Assembly (NCBI GenBank): GCA_002371495.1
Contig: DFIX01000003.1
Coordinates: 38,505-47,900 of the forward strand
Direction: 5' to 3'
Source: Eggerthellaceae bacterium UBA3686
GTDB lineage: Bacteria; Actinomycetota; Coriobacteriia; Coriobacteriales; Eggerthellaceae
DNA length: 9,396 bases
A program made the translations under genes and the position numbers. Shown here in pieces: positions 1-6,449 of the stretch (position 1 is the first letter of the stretch; the number at the start of each line of letters is the position of its first letter). Below the pieces are notes generated by a model. That model worked only from the letters and a program-made list of their open reading frames with translations. It did not search any database and was not told the origin of the DNA.

Positions 1-54
1 CACCTTACCAGGCCGCCTGACTCACCCGATTTTATGGATTGGCGAAATTTGTGC

Positions 55-83
55 TTGCACAGCAGCGGGGCAACGAGTAATAT
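55..83 (+). promoter_or_regulatory. Promoter of the tRNA-Pro gene
   Basis: A TTGCAC hexamer at 55-60 and a TAATAT hexamer at 78-83 are separated by exactly 17 bases, a near-consensus vegetative sigma-70-type promoter. The predicted transcription start, near position 90, lies about six bases before the mature tRNA 5' end at 96, which is a normal short leader. The assignment is by motif only. Positions 1-54 show no gene or other feature I can support. Confidence 0.75.
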
Positions 84-95
84 GTTCACTCGCTT

Positions 96-172
<77 letters not shown>

Positions 173-180
173 GATTATTG

Positions 181-205
181 AGCCAGGTTATCGCCTGGCT
201 TTTTT
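181..205 (+). terminator. Rho-independent terminator of tRNA-Pro
   Basis: AGCCAGG (181-187) pairs perfectly with CCTGGCT (194-200) across a six-base loop, and the T run at 200-205 follows directly. It lies nine bases after the tRNA CCA end and should stop tRNA transcription before the hydrogenase genes. Confidence 0.92.
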
Positions 206-334
206 GTTTCAGAAGAGAATGTTGCAAAACGATTTCGCGTGTAGGCACCGCGTGGGGCAAGCGGCGATGATGAGCGGGTGGGCGGCTTTTGACCTGCCGA
301 TTACCGAAGGCGAAGACGTTAAGCGGATGCGTTG

Positions 335-357
335 GTGCGCCAATTCGCACGTTTTTC
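335..357 (+). promoter_or_regulatory. Possible hairpin with T-tract in the ech leader
   Basis: In the 197-base non-coding stretch between the tRNA terminator and the first hydrogenase gene, GTGCG (335-339) can pair with CGCAC (346-350) around a six-base loop, followed by GTTTTTC (351-357). This resembles a weak intrinsic terminator or attenuator 46 bases before the echA start. The five-pair stem is short, so it could be chance. A TAAAAT hexamer at 358-363 is a possible -10 box, but no good -35 lies at standard spacing. No open reading frame in this stretch looks real. Confidence 0.3.
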
Positions 358-402
358 TAAAATTGAGGCATTCTATGTAAACGGGGTAAAGGAGAGACTG
401 CC

Positions 403-2346
403 GTGCAACTCATAGCTTTCTTGATTCTGTTTCCCTTGGTAGTGGCTGCGTTGCTGCTCGTCGTCAAGGGAGACGGCCTGCGCAACGTGCTGGTGGGGGT
501 GTCAGCCGTGGTGATTGCGGCCGCGTCGATCCTGCTGGCCGCTCAATACCTCGGAGCAGCATGGGTCGGGTTCGAGTTCTCGTCCCAGGCGGTCGACTAT
601 CTTGCCTGCGCCGTCGGCGTGGCCATATCGGTCGCAGTCATCGGATTCGGCATGAAGTACAAGAACTACTTCGCCGTTGGCCTCGCAATCGTGCAGCTCG
701 TAGGCGACCTGGTTTTCGAATTCGGGTTCGCACATGCGGCGCACGTCGAGGTGGGACTCTACGTCGATTCACTCTCGATCGTCATGGCGCTGATCATCGG
801 CATCATCGGTTCAGGCATATGCGTCTACGCGCTGGGGTACATGATCGACTTCCAGAAGCACCTCGACGAGCATGGTGAAGGCATGACCGAACTCCAGCGC
901 AAGGACCGTCGCCCGACGTTCTTCGCGCTCATGTTCCTGTTCCTTTCGGCCATGTACGTCATCGTGTTCAGCAACAACATGGTTTGGATGTTCACCGGCT
1001 GGGAGGTCACGACGGTCTGCTCGTTCCTGTTGATTGCCTACACGCGCACCGATGAGGCCATCGCAAACGCGTTCCGTCAGATAATCATGAACATGCTCGG
1101 CGGTATCGGCTTCCTCGCGGCCCTTTACTTCGCCGTGGTATTCACGGGCACGCTCTCGTTCCAAGATTTCGTGCTATTCGGGCTCGGCAGCCCCTGGCTC
1201 GTCGCCGTTCCGGTCTGCCTGCTTGCTTTCGCGGGACTCACCAAGGCGGCGCAGATGCCGTTCCATACATGGCTGCTCGGCGCGATGGTCGCTCCGACGC
1301 CGACGTCCGCGCTGCTGCACTCGTCAACGATGGTCAAAGCCGGCGTCTTTCTGCTTATCAAGCTCGCGCCGCTTTTCGGCGTGTGCATGGTTGCCTCGCA
1401 GATGACAATCCTTGTCGGCGGCATCACCTTCATGCTCTGCTCGTTTATGGCTATCAGCCAGTCCAATGCCAAGCGCGTCCTCGCGTACTCGACAATCGCC
1501 AATCTCGGCCTCATCGTCGCATGTGCAGGCGTCGGCACGCCCGAAGCCATTTGGGCCGCAGTGCTGCTGGTCATCTTCCACGCCGCCGCGAAATCGCTAC
1601 TGTTCCTGTGCGTCGGCACGGCCGAGCACCACATCGGAAGCCGCGACATCGAAGACATGGATCTTCTGTTCGACCGCATGCCGCGCTTGGCTCGTTTCAT
1701 GATGCTCGGCATCATGTGCATGTTCATCGCGCCGTTCGGCATGCTCATTGCCAAGTGGGCGACGCTCGTCTCGTTCGTAGACTCGCATCAGATGGCGCTC
1801 GTGCTGCTTCTGGCATTCGGCTCCGCCGCGACGTTCATGTTCTGGGGCAAATGGCTCGGTAAGCTTGCGGGTATCGCCGGGTCTCCCGAGAACGTCGAGA
1901 CGACTGTGCATGCGAGCGAATGGGTTTCGCTCGCGCTTATGGCATGCATCGCGCTCGTCGCCTGCATCGCGCTGCCGATTATGTCGTCGGCACTTGTCGA
2001 GCCCTACATCGTAAGCGTCTTCGGGCAGCTCGGCGAGGACATCGCGGTTGACAACCTATGGATATCGTCTATCTTGGCGGCATTCGTGATCGTGGTGTTC
2101 GTGGCAGGTGCCCGAGGCTCGAAGGCCAAGCGGGCCGATGTGTACCTAGCCGGTGTCAGCGTCGACTCAGACCACCGCATATTCCGGAACAGCCTTTCCG
2201 GCGAGACCGAGGCGACTTCGCGTAACTTGTACCTCGACGGCATATTCGGCGAGGGCATCGTGCGTAGGCCGGGAGAGGTTATCTGCGCTGTCATTATCGT
2301 TGTCGCAATCGTCGCGAGCGGGATTGTCCCGCCGGTGCTGCTGTAG
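403..2346 (+). CDS. echA: Ech-type hydrogenase membrane subunit A (NuoL/HyfB-like ion-translocating subunit)
   Basis: This 647-residue polytopic membrane protein belongs to the antiporter-like family (NuoL/NuoN/MrpA-D, proton-conducting PF00361 core) and is the likely ion-pumping subunit of the hydrogenase. Family residues are visible: Glu201 in a GWEVTT segment (the conserved TM5 glutamate of NuoL), Lys281 with PFHTWL, the ALLHSSTMVKAG segment with His306 and Lys312 (the central pumping lysine), HAAAKS with His393 and Lys397, the RDIEDMD segment at 414-420, and Lys451. Hydrophobic helices run from residue 1 to the C terminus, with one more near 625-645. I chose the GTG start at 403 because AAAGGAG (388-394) sits at ideal distance and the first helix begins immediately. 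It is the first gene of a six-gene operon, and echB follows after 17 bases. Homology to antiporter subunits is certain; that the translocated ion is H+ rather than Na+ cannot be told. Confidence 0.9.
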   Translation: MQLIAFLILFPLVVAALLLVVKGDGLRNVLVGVSAVVIAAASILLAAQYLGAAWVGFEFSSQAVDYLACAVGVAISVAVIGFGMKYKNYFAVGLAIVQLVGDLVFEFGFAHAAHVEVGLYVDSLSIVMALIIGIIGSGICVYALGYMIDFQKHLDEHGEGMTELQRKDRRPTFFALMFLFLSAMYVIVFSNNMVWMFTGWEVTTVCSFLLIAYTRTDEAIANAFRQIIMNMLGGIGFLAALYFAVVFTGTLSFQDFVLFGLGSPWLVAVPVCLLAFAGLTKAAQMPFHTWLLGAMVAPTPTSALLHSSTMVKAGVFLLIKLAPLFGVCMVASQMTILVGGITFMLCSFMAISQSNAKRVLAYSTIANLGLIVACAGVGTPEAIWAAVLLVIFHAAAKSLLFLCVGTAEHHIGSRDIEDMDLLFDRMPRLARFMMLGIMCMFIAPFGMLIAKWATLVSFVDSHQMALVLLLAFGSAATFMFWGKWLGKLAGIAGSPENVETTVHASEWVSLALMACIALVACIALPIMSSALVEPYIVSVFGQLGEDIAVDNLWISSILAAFVIVVFVAGARGSKAKRADVYLAGVSVDSDHRIFRNSLSGETEATSRNLYLDGIFGEGIVRRPGEVICAVIIVVAIVASGIVPPVLL

Positions 2347-2363
2347 GGAAGGGGGAGAGCTGA

Positions 2364-3233
2364 ATGTCTTTCATCACGACTCTCATCGGAACCGTTGCCT
2401 TCGCCGTGCTCGCGCCCATCGTAGGCTGCTTGCTTGCCGGGCTCGACCGCATCATTTCGGCGCGCATGCAGGGCCGCGTGGGGCCTCCGTTGCTACAGCC
2501 CTACTATGACGTCCGAAAACTCATCGCGAAGGACGATGTGACGGTAAGCGGCGTCGACGGCGTATACATGACTGCGGCCCTCGTCTTCACCGCATTTGCT
2601 GGCGGAATCTTTTTCAGCGGCGGCAATTTGCTCATGAGCGCGTTCGTTATAACGATGGCAGCGCTGTTCTTCATCATGGCCGCCTATTCGTCAAGAAGCC
2701 CCTATTCCGAGCTCGGTGCAGGGCGCGAAACGCTGCAGGTCATGAGTTACGAGCCTATGGTGCTGCTTATGGCTGTGTGCTTCTACATGGCTGCCGGATC
2801 GTTCAACGTGCGCGACGTCTTCGGGCTTCCCGCGCCGGTCATCTTCGCAACGTTGCCAGCCTTCATCGGGTTCCTTTTCATCCTTACGATAAAGCTGCGC
2901 AAATCGCCGTTCGACCTGTCGACATCGCACCACGCTCACCAGGAACTCGTACGCGGTACGACAACCGAGATGAGCGGAAAGACGCTTGCTAAGGTCGAAG
3001 TCATGCACTGGTGCGAGAACGTCCTGTTCCTCGGATGGACGGCGTTGTTCTTCCTGTGGGGCGGTCCAGCCTCGCTTGTTCTGGGAGTTGTCGTGGCGCT
3101 TGCAGCCTGGTTCTTCGAAATCCTCATCGACAACAATTTCGCGCGCGTCAAGTGGCAGTTCATGCTCAGGTCCGCATGGGTTATGGCGCTCGTGTGCGGC
3201 GGCATCAACATTGTCGTTCTGATGGTCGCGTAA
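2364..3233 (+). CDS. echB: Ech-type hydrogenase membrane subunit B (NuoH/HycD-like anchor)
   Basis: This 289-residue membrane protein of the NuoH/HycD/EchB family joins the soluble hydrogenase arm to the ion-pumping subunit. Family signatures are present: ARMQGRVGPP at 33-42 followed by QPYYDVRKL, then the loop RSPYSELGAGRE (111-122) and MSYEP (127-131), with Glu116, Glu122 and Glu130 as acidic residues of the predicted coupling channel. KSPFDLSTSHHAHQE at 180-194 and the glutamates at 202 and 212 follow. About seven to eight hydrophobic helices can be seen. The ATG at 2364 follows a GGGGGAG ribosome-binding site (2351-2357). It lies 17 bases after echA and 13 before echC. The length is typical of hydrogenase NuoH homologs, which are shorter than complex I NuoH. 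Confidence 0.92.
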   Translation: MSFITTLIGTVAFAVLAPIVGCLLAGLDRIISARMQGRVGPPLLQPYYDVRKLIAKDDVTVSGVDGVYMTAALVFTAFAGGIFFSGGNLLMSAFVITMAALFFIMAAYSSRSPYSELGAGRETLQVMSYEPMVLLMAVCFYMAAGSFNVRDVFGLPAPVIFATLPAFIGFLFILTIKLRKSPFDLSTSHHAHQELVRGTTTEMSGKTLAKVEVMHWCENVLFLGWTALFFLWGGPASLVLGVVVALAAWFFEILIDNNFARVKWQFMLRSAWVMALVCGGINIVVLMVA

Positions 3234-3246
3234 GGAGGTATGTCAA

Positions 3247-3690
3247 ATGGGCTACGCATCCAAATCACCCTGGGTCATCCACTATGACGCCTCGAGCTGC
3301 AACGGCTGTGACATCGAGGTGCTCGCCGCTCTTTGCCCGGGCTACGATGTCGAGCGTTTCGGCATCATCAACACCGGAAACCCCAAGCACGCCGATATTT
3401 TCCTTGTTACAGGCTCGGTAAACGAACGCAACATATCGGTCGTCAAGCAGATCTATGACCAGATGGTCGAACCAAAGGTCGTCGTTGCATGCGGAATTTG
3501 CGCCTGCACAGGTGGCATCTTCCACGACTGCTACAACGTCATAGGCGGTGTCGATAAGGCGATTCCGGTCGATGTGTACGCCCCGGGCTGCGCAGTGCGT
3601 CCCGAGGCCATCATCGATGCCGTTGTGCAGGCGCTCGGCATTCTCGAGGAGAAATCCAAGGCGCTCGCCGAGAAGAAGAAGGGGGCGTAA
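3247..3690 (+). CDS. echC: Ech-type [NiFe] hydrogenase small subunit (NuoB-like)
   Basis: This 147-residue protein of the NuoB/hydrogenase small-subunit family (PF01058) carries the proximal [4Fe-4S] cluster that passes electrons to or from the NiFe site in EchE. The ligand pattern is clear: Cys18 and Cys21 in SSCNGCDIE, one cysteine in the CGICACTGGIF segment (probably Cys85, from the family G-x-C position; Cys82 and Cys87 are extra), and Cys115 in APGCAVRPE. There is no twin-arginine signal and no second or third cluster domain, as expected for a group 4 enzyme facing the cytoplasm. The start is fixed by a strong AAGGAGGT site (3232-3239) overlapping the echB stop; the ATG at 3240 is out of frame. 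The C terminus is lysine-rich. echD starts two bases after the stop. Confidence 0.94.
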   Translation: MGYASKSPWVIHYDASSCNGCDIEVLAALCPGYDVERFGIINTGNPKHADIFLVTGSVNERNISVVKQIYDQMVEPKVVVACGICACTGGIFHDCYNVIGGVDKAIPVDVYAPGCAVRPEAIIDAVVQALGILEEKSKALAEKKKGA

Positions 3691-3692
3691 AA

Positions 3693-4625
3693 ATGACCCT
3701 AGTTCAGGAGTTTGTGCCAATCGCGCTAGCAGACCTGCACCGCGAATGCGCGGTTCGAAAAATCGAAGGTTGGCGCTTCATCCAAACCCATGCCGTAAAG
3801 ACCGACGAGGCGGTCGACCTCTATTACTCGTTCATGAAGGACGGCAAGGTCGAGAACCTCAAGGTCGAGGGCGTTACCAAGCAAGACGCCGTTCCGTCGG
3901 TGACGGACCTGTTCCTGGCTGCTTTCGTGTTCGAAAACGAAGCGCGCGAACTTTTCGGCGTGGATATGCGCGACATAGCAATCGATTTCTCGGGCGCCAT
4001 GTACGCACCTGCCGAGTCTGAACCGATGACGTTTATGTCGCCCGAGCAAAAAGCGGCGCGCGAAAAGGCTCGCAAGGCGCAAGCGGCGAAACAGGCCAAG
4101 GAAGACGCGCCAGTTAAAGCCGATTCCGTCGAGACCGGCGGAGCCCGTGTGTTCGTCATGACTCCCGAGCGCAGACAGCGCCTGGACGCGAAGCTCGCCA
4201 ATATGGCGCCTGATAAGGTCGCGAAGGTCGAAGCGGCGTTGAAGGCGCGCGAAGCCGAGGCTGCCGCAGCTGCATCGGGCGCCAAGGCCGCCCCTTCTGG
4301 GGACGAGACCGCTAAGCCCGCCGATAAGCAAGCCGCCCCCAAGGCCGAATCGCAGGAGCCTGTCGAAGAAGCTAAGAATCCTAAGCCAGTCGACAGCGTG
4401 CTCGAGGGCAAGATCGCGATTATGGACTCCGAAAAGGCAGCCAAAGTACGTGCGGCAATAGCTGCGCGAAACGGCGAGCAGGTAGATGGGGCGAAGCAAG
4501 ACGCCGCTGCCGAAGCGCTGCGTGATGCAGAGCTCGAAGCCAAGCTTGCGATAATGGGCGAAGAGAAAGCTGCCAAGGTGCGTGCGGCATTGGCCGCTAA
4601 AGCGGCGAAGAAGGGAGGGGAGTAG
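3693..4625 (+). CDS. echD: Ech-type hydrogenase subunit D (NuoC-like) with a long repeat-bearing tail
   Basis: Residues 1 to about 112 form a small NuoC/30-kDa-like domain, with a recognisable FVFENEARELFGVDM segment (78-92) comparable to the E-R/A-E-x-DLFG region of NuoC. In Ech and related enzymes this subunit bridges the large subunit and the rest of the soluble arm. Typical EchD proteins stop near this point, but here a further ~200 residues (113-310) follow. They are rich in Ala, Lys and Glu, predicted disordered or helical, with three copies of a 23-residue module (164-186, 237-259, 281-303) joined by Pro/Ala/Lys linkers. The same module ends EchF. The ATG at 3693 lies two bases after echC, with a GAAGGGGG-like site inside the echC end. 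The stop is one base before echE. The function of the tail is unknown. Confidence 0.85.
   Translation: MTLVQEFVPIALADLHRECAVRKIEGWRFIQTHAVKTDEAVDLYYSFMKDGKVENLKVEGVTKQDAVPSVTDLFLAAFVFENEARELFGVDMRDIAIDFSGAMYAPAESEPMTFMSPEQKAAREKARKAQAAKQAKEDAPVKADSVETGGARVFVMTPERRQRLDAKLANMAPDKVAKVEAALKAREAEAAAAASGAKAAPSGDETAKPADKQAAPKAESQEPVEEAKNPKPVDSVLEGKIAIMDSEKAAKVRAAIAARNGEQVDGAKQDAAAEALRDAELEAKLAIMGEEKAAKVRAALAAKAAKKGGE
4182..4250 (+). repeat. Tail module copy 1 (EchD residues 164-186)
   Basis: This is the most divergent of four 23-residue modules. It keeps the opening L-D-A-K-L-A, a Met-Ala-Pro-Asp turn, and the K-V-A-K-V-E-A-A-L second half ending in Arg. Relative to the other copies it has Pro in the turn and Glu for Arg at the centre. 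Confidence 0.75.
4401..4469 (+). repeat. Tail module copy 2 (EchD residues 237-259)
   Basis: This module begins LEGKIAIM, turns at Asp-Ser, and continues EKAAKVRAAIAAR. It is separated from copy 1 by about 50 residues of Ala/Pro/Lys/Glu-rich linker. Confidence 0.85.
4533..4601 (+). repeat. Tail module copy 3 (EchD residues 281-303)
   Basis: This module begins LEAKLAIM, turns at Gly-Glu, and continues EKAAKVRAALAAK near the EchD C terminus. At DNA level, positions 4559-4594 match 6220-6255 in echF at 32 of 36 bases, by my manual alignment. Confidence 0.88.
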
Positions 4626-4626
4626 C

Positions 4627-5715
4627 ATGGGAAAGAAGTCGATTATCCCGTTCGGTCCCCAGCATCCGGTACTGCCCGAGCCGATTCACCTCGATCTCGT
4701 AGTCGAAGACGAGGTCGTCCTCGAGGCCACTCCGCAGATCGGCTTCATCCATCGCGGGCTCGAACGCCTCGTGCAGACAAAGGACTACAACCAGTTCATC
4801 TACGTTGCCGAGCGAATTTGCGGCATCTGCGCATTCGGCCATTCCATGGGTTACGCTGAGACCATCGAGCGGCTCATGGGTGTCGAAGTGCCTAAGCGTG
4901 CCGAGTACCTGCGCGTCATATGGCACGAGCTCTCGAGGGTGCATTCGCACATCCTGTGGTTGGGGCTTGCTGCCGACGCATTCGGTCACGAGGCGCTGTT
5001 CATGCACTGCTGGCGCCTGCGCGAGCGCGTACTCGACCTTTTCGAGAAAACGACGGGCGGACGCGTCATCTTTTCGGTTGTGAAGGTCGGCGGCGTGCAA
5101 CGCGATATCGACAAGTCGATGCTCAGCGAGTTCCTGCACGTGCTCGACGGCATCAAAGACGAATACGAGCAAATTTGCAAAGCGTTCCTCGACGAGCCGA
5201 GCGTGCGCAACCGCACCTATGGAGTCGGCGTCATACCGCACGAGGAAGCTCTTTCCCTAAGCATGGTTGGCCCCTTCGCCCGCGCATCCGCCGTCAACTA
5301 CGACGTGCGTATGCTCGGAAACGGTGCTTACGGGGATCTTTCTGACTTCCGGCCGATTCTTTCGGATAATTGCGACTGCTATGCACGCATGGAGGTCCGT
5401 GCGGCCGAAGTGCCCCAGTCGATCGAGATTATCCGTGAGCTTGCGTCGAAGATCCCAGACGGTGACATCGCCGTTCCTGTAAAGGGGTCTCCGGCAATCG
5501 GCTCCGAAGCCTGCAACGTGCTCGAGCAGCCGCGCGGAGAGTGCTACTACTTTGCCAAGGGCAACGGAACGAAGTACCTCGACCGCATGCGCATGCGCAC
5601 GCCAACCTCGCAGAACCTTGCTGGCATGGCGGTGGCCCTAAAAGGCTGCGACGTCGCCGACGTAAATATGATCGTGCTGACCATCGACCCGTGCATCAGC
5701 TGCACCGAGAGGTAG
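4627..5715 (+). CDS. echE: Ech-type [NiFe] hydrogenase large (catalytic) subunit
   Basis: This 362-residue NuoD-like large subunit holds the NiFe active site. Both nickel-binding pairs are intact: Cys65 and Cys68 in ERICGICAFGH (62-72) and Cys355 and Cys358 in DPCISCTER (354-362). This separates it from complex I NuoD, which has lost them. GPQHP (10-14) and GFIHRGLE (39-46) are the usual N-terminal motifs. The protein ends exactly at the Arg of the second motif, so it has no C-terminal peptide for a maturation endopeptidase to remove. An in-frame ATG at 4582 would extend it by 15 residues into echD, but I prefer 4627: a strong GGGAGGGGAG site (4612-4621) precedes it, and the protein then starts near the conserved GPQHP. 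One base separates it from echD and seven from echF. Confidence 0.95.
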   Translation: MGKKSIIPFGPQHPVLPEPIHLDLVVEDEVVLEATPQIGFIHRGLERLVQTKDYNQFIYVAERICGICAFGHSMGYAETIERLMGVEVPKRAEYLRVIWHELSRVHSHILWLGLAADAFGHEALFMHCWRLRERVLDLFEKTTGGRVIFSVVKVGGVQRDIDKSMLSEFLHVLDGIKDEYEQICKAFLDEPSVRNRTYGVGVIPHEEALSLSMVGPFARASAVNYDVRMLGNGAYGDLSDFRPILSDNCDCYARMEVRAAEVPQSIEIIRELASKIPDGDIAVPVKGSPAIGSEACNVLEQPRGECYYFAKGNGTKYLDRMRMRTPTSQNLAGMAVALKGCDVADVNMIVLTIDPCISCTER

Positions 5716-5722
5716 GACAGAC

Positions 5723-6265
5723 ATGGGAGTTTTCAAGCTGGGCAAGATGACCTTCGGGTCGCTGTTCAAGAAGCCCGAGACCGTGCTCTACCCCGTGCAG
5801 ACAAAAGAGCAGCCGGCTGGGCTCAAGGGCCATATCGAGCTCGACGCGAAAGCGTGCATACTTTGCGGTATGTGTGACCGCTCGTGCGCTACGGGATGCA
5901 TAACCGTCGACAAGCAGGCGCGAACCTGGTCGATAGATCGATTCCAGTGCGTGCAATGCGGTTACTGCATCACGGTGTGCCCAAAGAAGTGCTTGAGCAT
6001 GGACCCAAATTACGCACCCGCATCTACCGTCCATGCGTCAGACGTCGTTGAGGTGCCCGAGCAAGACAAGCCAGTCAAGGCAGAAAAGGTCCAAGCAACG
6101 GAAAAGCCGGCCGAAAAGCCGAAGGCTGCGGAGCGCGAACCAGAGCCCGCCAAGGCAGCAGAAACTGCCGTCGAGAAGACGCGCGATGACGTTCTCGAGG
6201 CCAAGATCGCTCTTCTTGACGAAGAGAAGGCTGCAAAGGTGCGTGCGGCGCTGGCGGCACGCTAA
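5723..6265 (+). CDS. echF: Ech-type hydrogenase ferredoxin-like subunit F with repeat-bearing tail
   Basis: This 180-residue polyferredoxin of the NuoI/HycF/EchF type should carry electrons between soluble ferredoxin and EchC. It has two [4Fe-4S] motifs: Cys45, Cys48, Cys51, Cys55 (CILCGMCDRSC) and Cys76, Cys79, Cys82, Cys86 (CVQCGYCITVCP). Cys59 and Cys90 are additional. The N-terminal segment FGSLFKKPETVLYP is typical of the family. The fold ends near residue 95, about where usual EchF proteins finish. A further ~85 residues form a Lys/Glu/Ala/Pro-rich linker and one 23-residue module (158-180) that matches those in EchD and ends exactly at the stop codon. The ATG at 5723 follows an AGGTAGGA-type site that overlaps the echE stop. 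This is the last gene of the operon, and hairpins follow. Confidence 0.92.
   Translation: MGVFKLGKMTFGSLFKKPETVLYPVQTKEQPAGLKGHIELDAKACILCGMCDRSCATGCITVDKQARTWSIDRFQCVQCGYCITVCPKKCLSMDPNYAPASTVHASDVVEVPEQDKPVKAEKVQATEKPAEKPKAAEREPEPAKAAETAVEKTRDDVLEAKIALLDEEKAAKVRAALAAR
6194..6262 (+). repeat. Tail module copy 4 (EchF residues 158-180)
   Basis: This module begins LEAKIALL, turns at Asp-Glu, continues EKAAKVRAALAAR, and is the last 23 residues of EchF. It is nearest to EchD copy 3 in protein and DNA sequence. Confidence 0.88.
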
Positions 6266-6281
6266 TCAGCGTCAAGCTATA

Positions 6282-6305
6282 CGCGCGAGGGATTTTTCTC
6301 GCGCG
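6282..6305 (+). terminator. Hairpin after echF without a T tail
   Basis: CGCGCGAG (6282-6289) pairs perfectly with CTCGCGCG (6298-6305) across an eight-base loop that contains the T run. No T tract follows the stem on either strand, so it is more likely a 3'-end stabilising hairpin, or part of a two-hairpin termination region, than a stand-alone terminator. Confidence 0.5.
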
Positions 6306-6320
6306 AATAATGAGTATACG

Positions 6321-6353
6321 AACGAGCGGCTGCATTGGGGCAGCCGCTCGTTT
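6321..6353 (+). terminator. Probable terminator of the ech operon
   Basis: A 13-base stem, AACGAGCGGCTGC (6321-6333) with GCAGCCGCTCGTT (6340-6352), closes a six-base loop and is followed by only a short T stretch (TTT at 6351-6353). The stem is strong and lies 55 bases after the echF stop, the expected place to end the operon. The poor T tail lowers certainty about efficiency. Confidence 0.7.
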
Positions 6354-6408
6354 ACGTACCTGGCTTTTACGTGAAGAGGGCCGAGAGAAACGGTGCGCCG
6401 GTCAAAGC

Positions 6409-6417
6409 TGATACAAT
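6409..6417 (+). promoter_or_regulatory. Candidate extended -10 promoter for pgsA
   Basis: TGATACAAT is an extended -10 element (TGN plus TACAAT, 6412-6417). No good -35 hexamer lies at 16-18 bases upstream, which extended -10 promoters can tolerate. Transcription would begin near 6424, about 35 bases before the annotated pgsA start. It lies after the operon terminator, as expected for a separate pgsA-vanW transcript. Confidence 0.5.
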
Positions 6418-6426
6418 AGCATGAGC

Positions 6427-6449
6427 AACCGGGCTTAGGGCCCGGTTTT
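6427..6449 (+). terminator. Terminator-like hairpin immediately before pgsA
   Basis: AACCGGGC (6427-6434) pairs with GCCCGGTT (6440-6447) across a five-base loop, followed by a short T run (TTTT, 6446-6449). It ends only nine bases before the pgsA ATG at 6459. It may be a last terminator of the hydrogenase transcript, or, if the promoter at 6409-6417 is used, a stem at the very 5' end of the pgsA mRNA that affects its stability or translation. Confidence 0.55.

Noticed and set aside
241..270. Sigma-54 (-24/-12) promoter for the hydrogenase operon
   Set aside because: A GGCACC element is present but the matching TTGC at the required spacing is missing.
1125..1754. Minus-strand 209-codon frame opposite echA
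   Set aside because: Met/Ser/Ala-rich shadow of a membrane-protein gene with no family signature or operon context.
3726..4628. Long minus-strand open frames (300 and 250 codons) opposite echD
   Set aside because: They lie fully antisense to a well-supported gene. Their compositions (Leu/Arg/Gly-rich or Ala/Ser-rich) mirror the GC-periodic Ala/Lys codons of the repeat tail, and they have no recognisable domain.
4627..5715. Operon as a complex I (nuo) fragment rather than a hydrogenase
   Set aside because: The large subunit keeps both nickel-binding CxxC motifs, and only six genes in ech order are present, without nuoE/F/G or extra antiporter subunits.
4182..6262. Module repeats as CRISPR or intergenic repeats
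   Set aside because: All copies are in frame within coding sequence, irregularly spaced and conserved at protein level.
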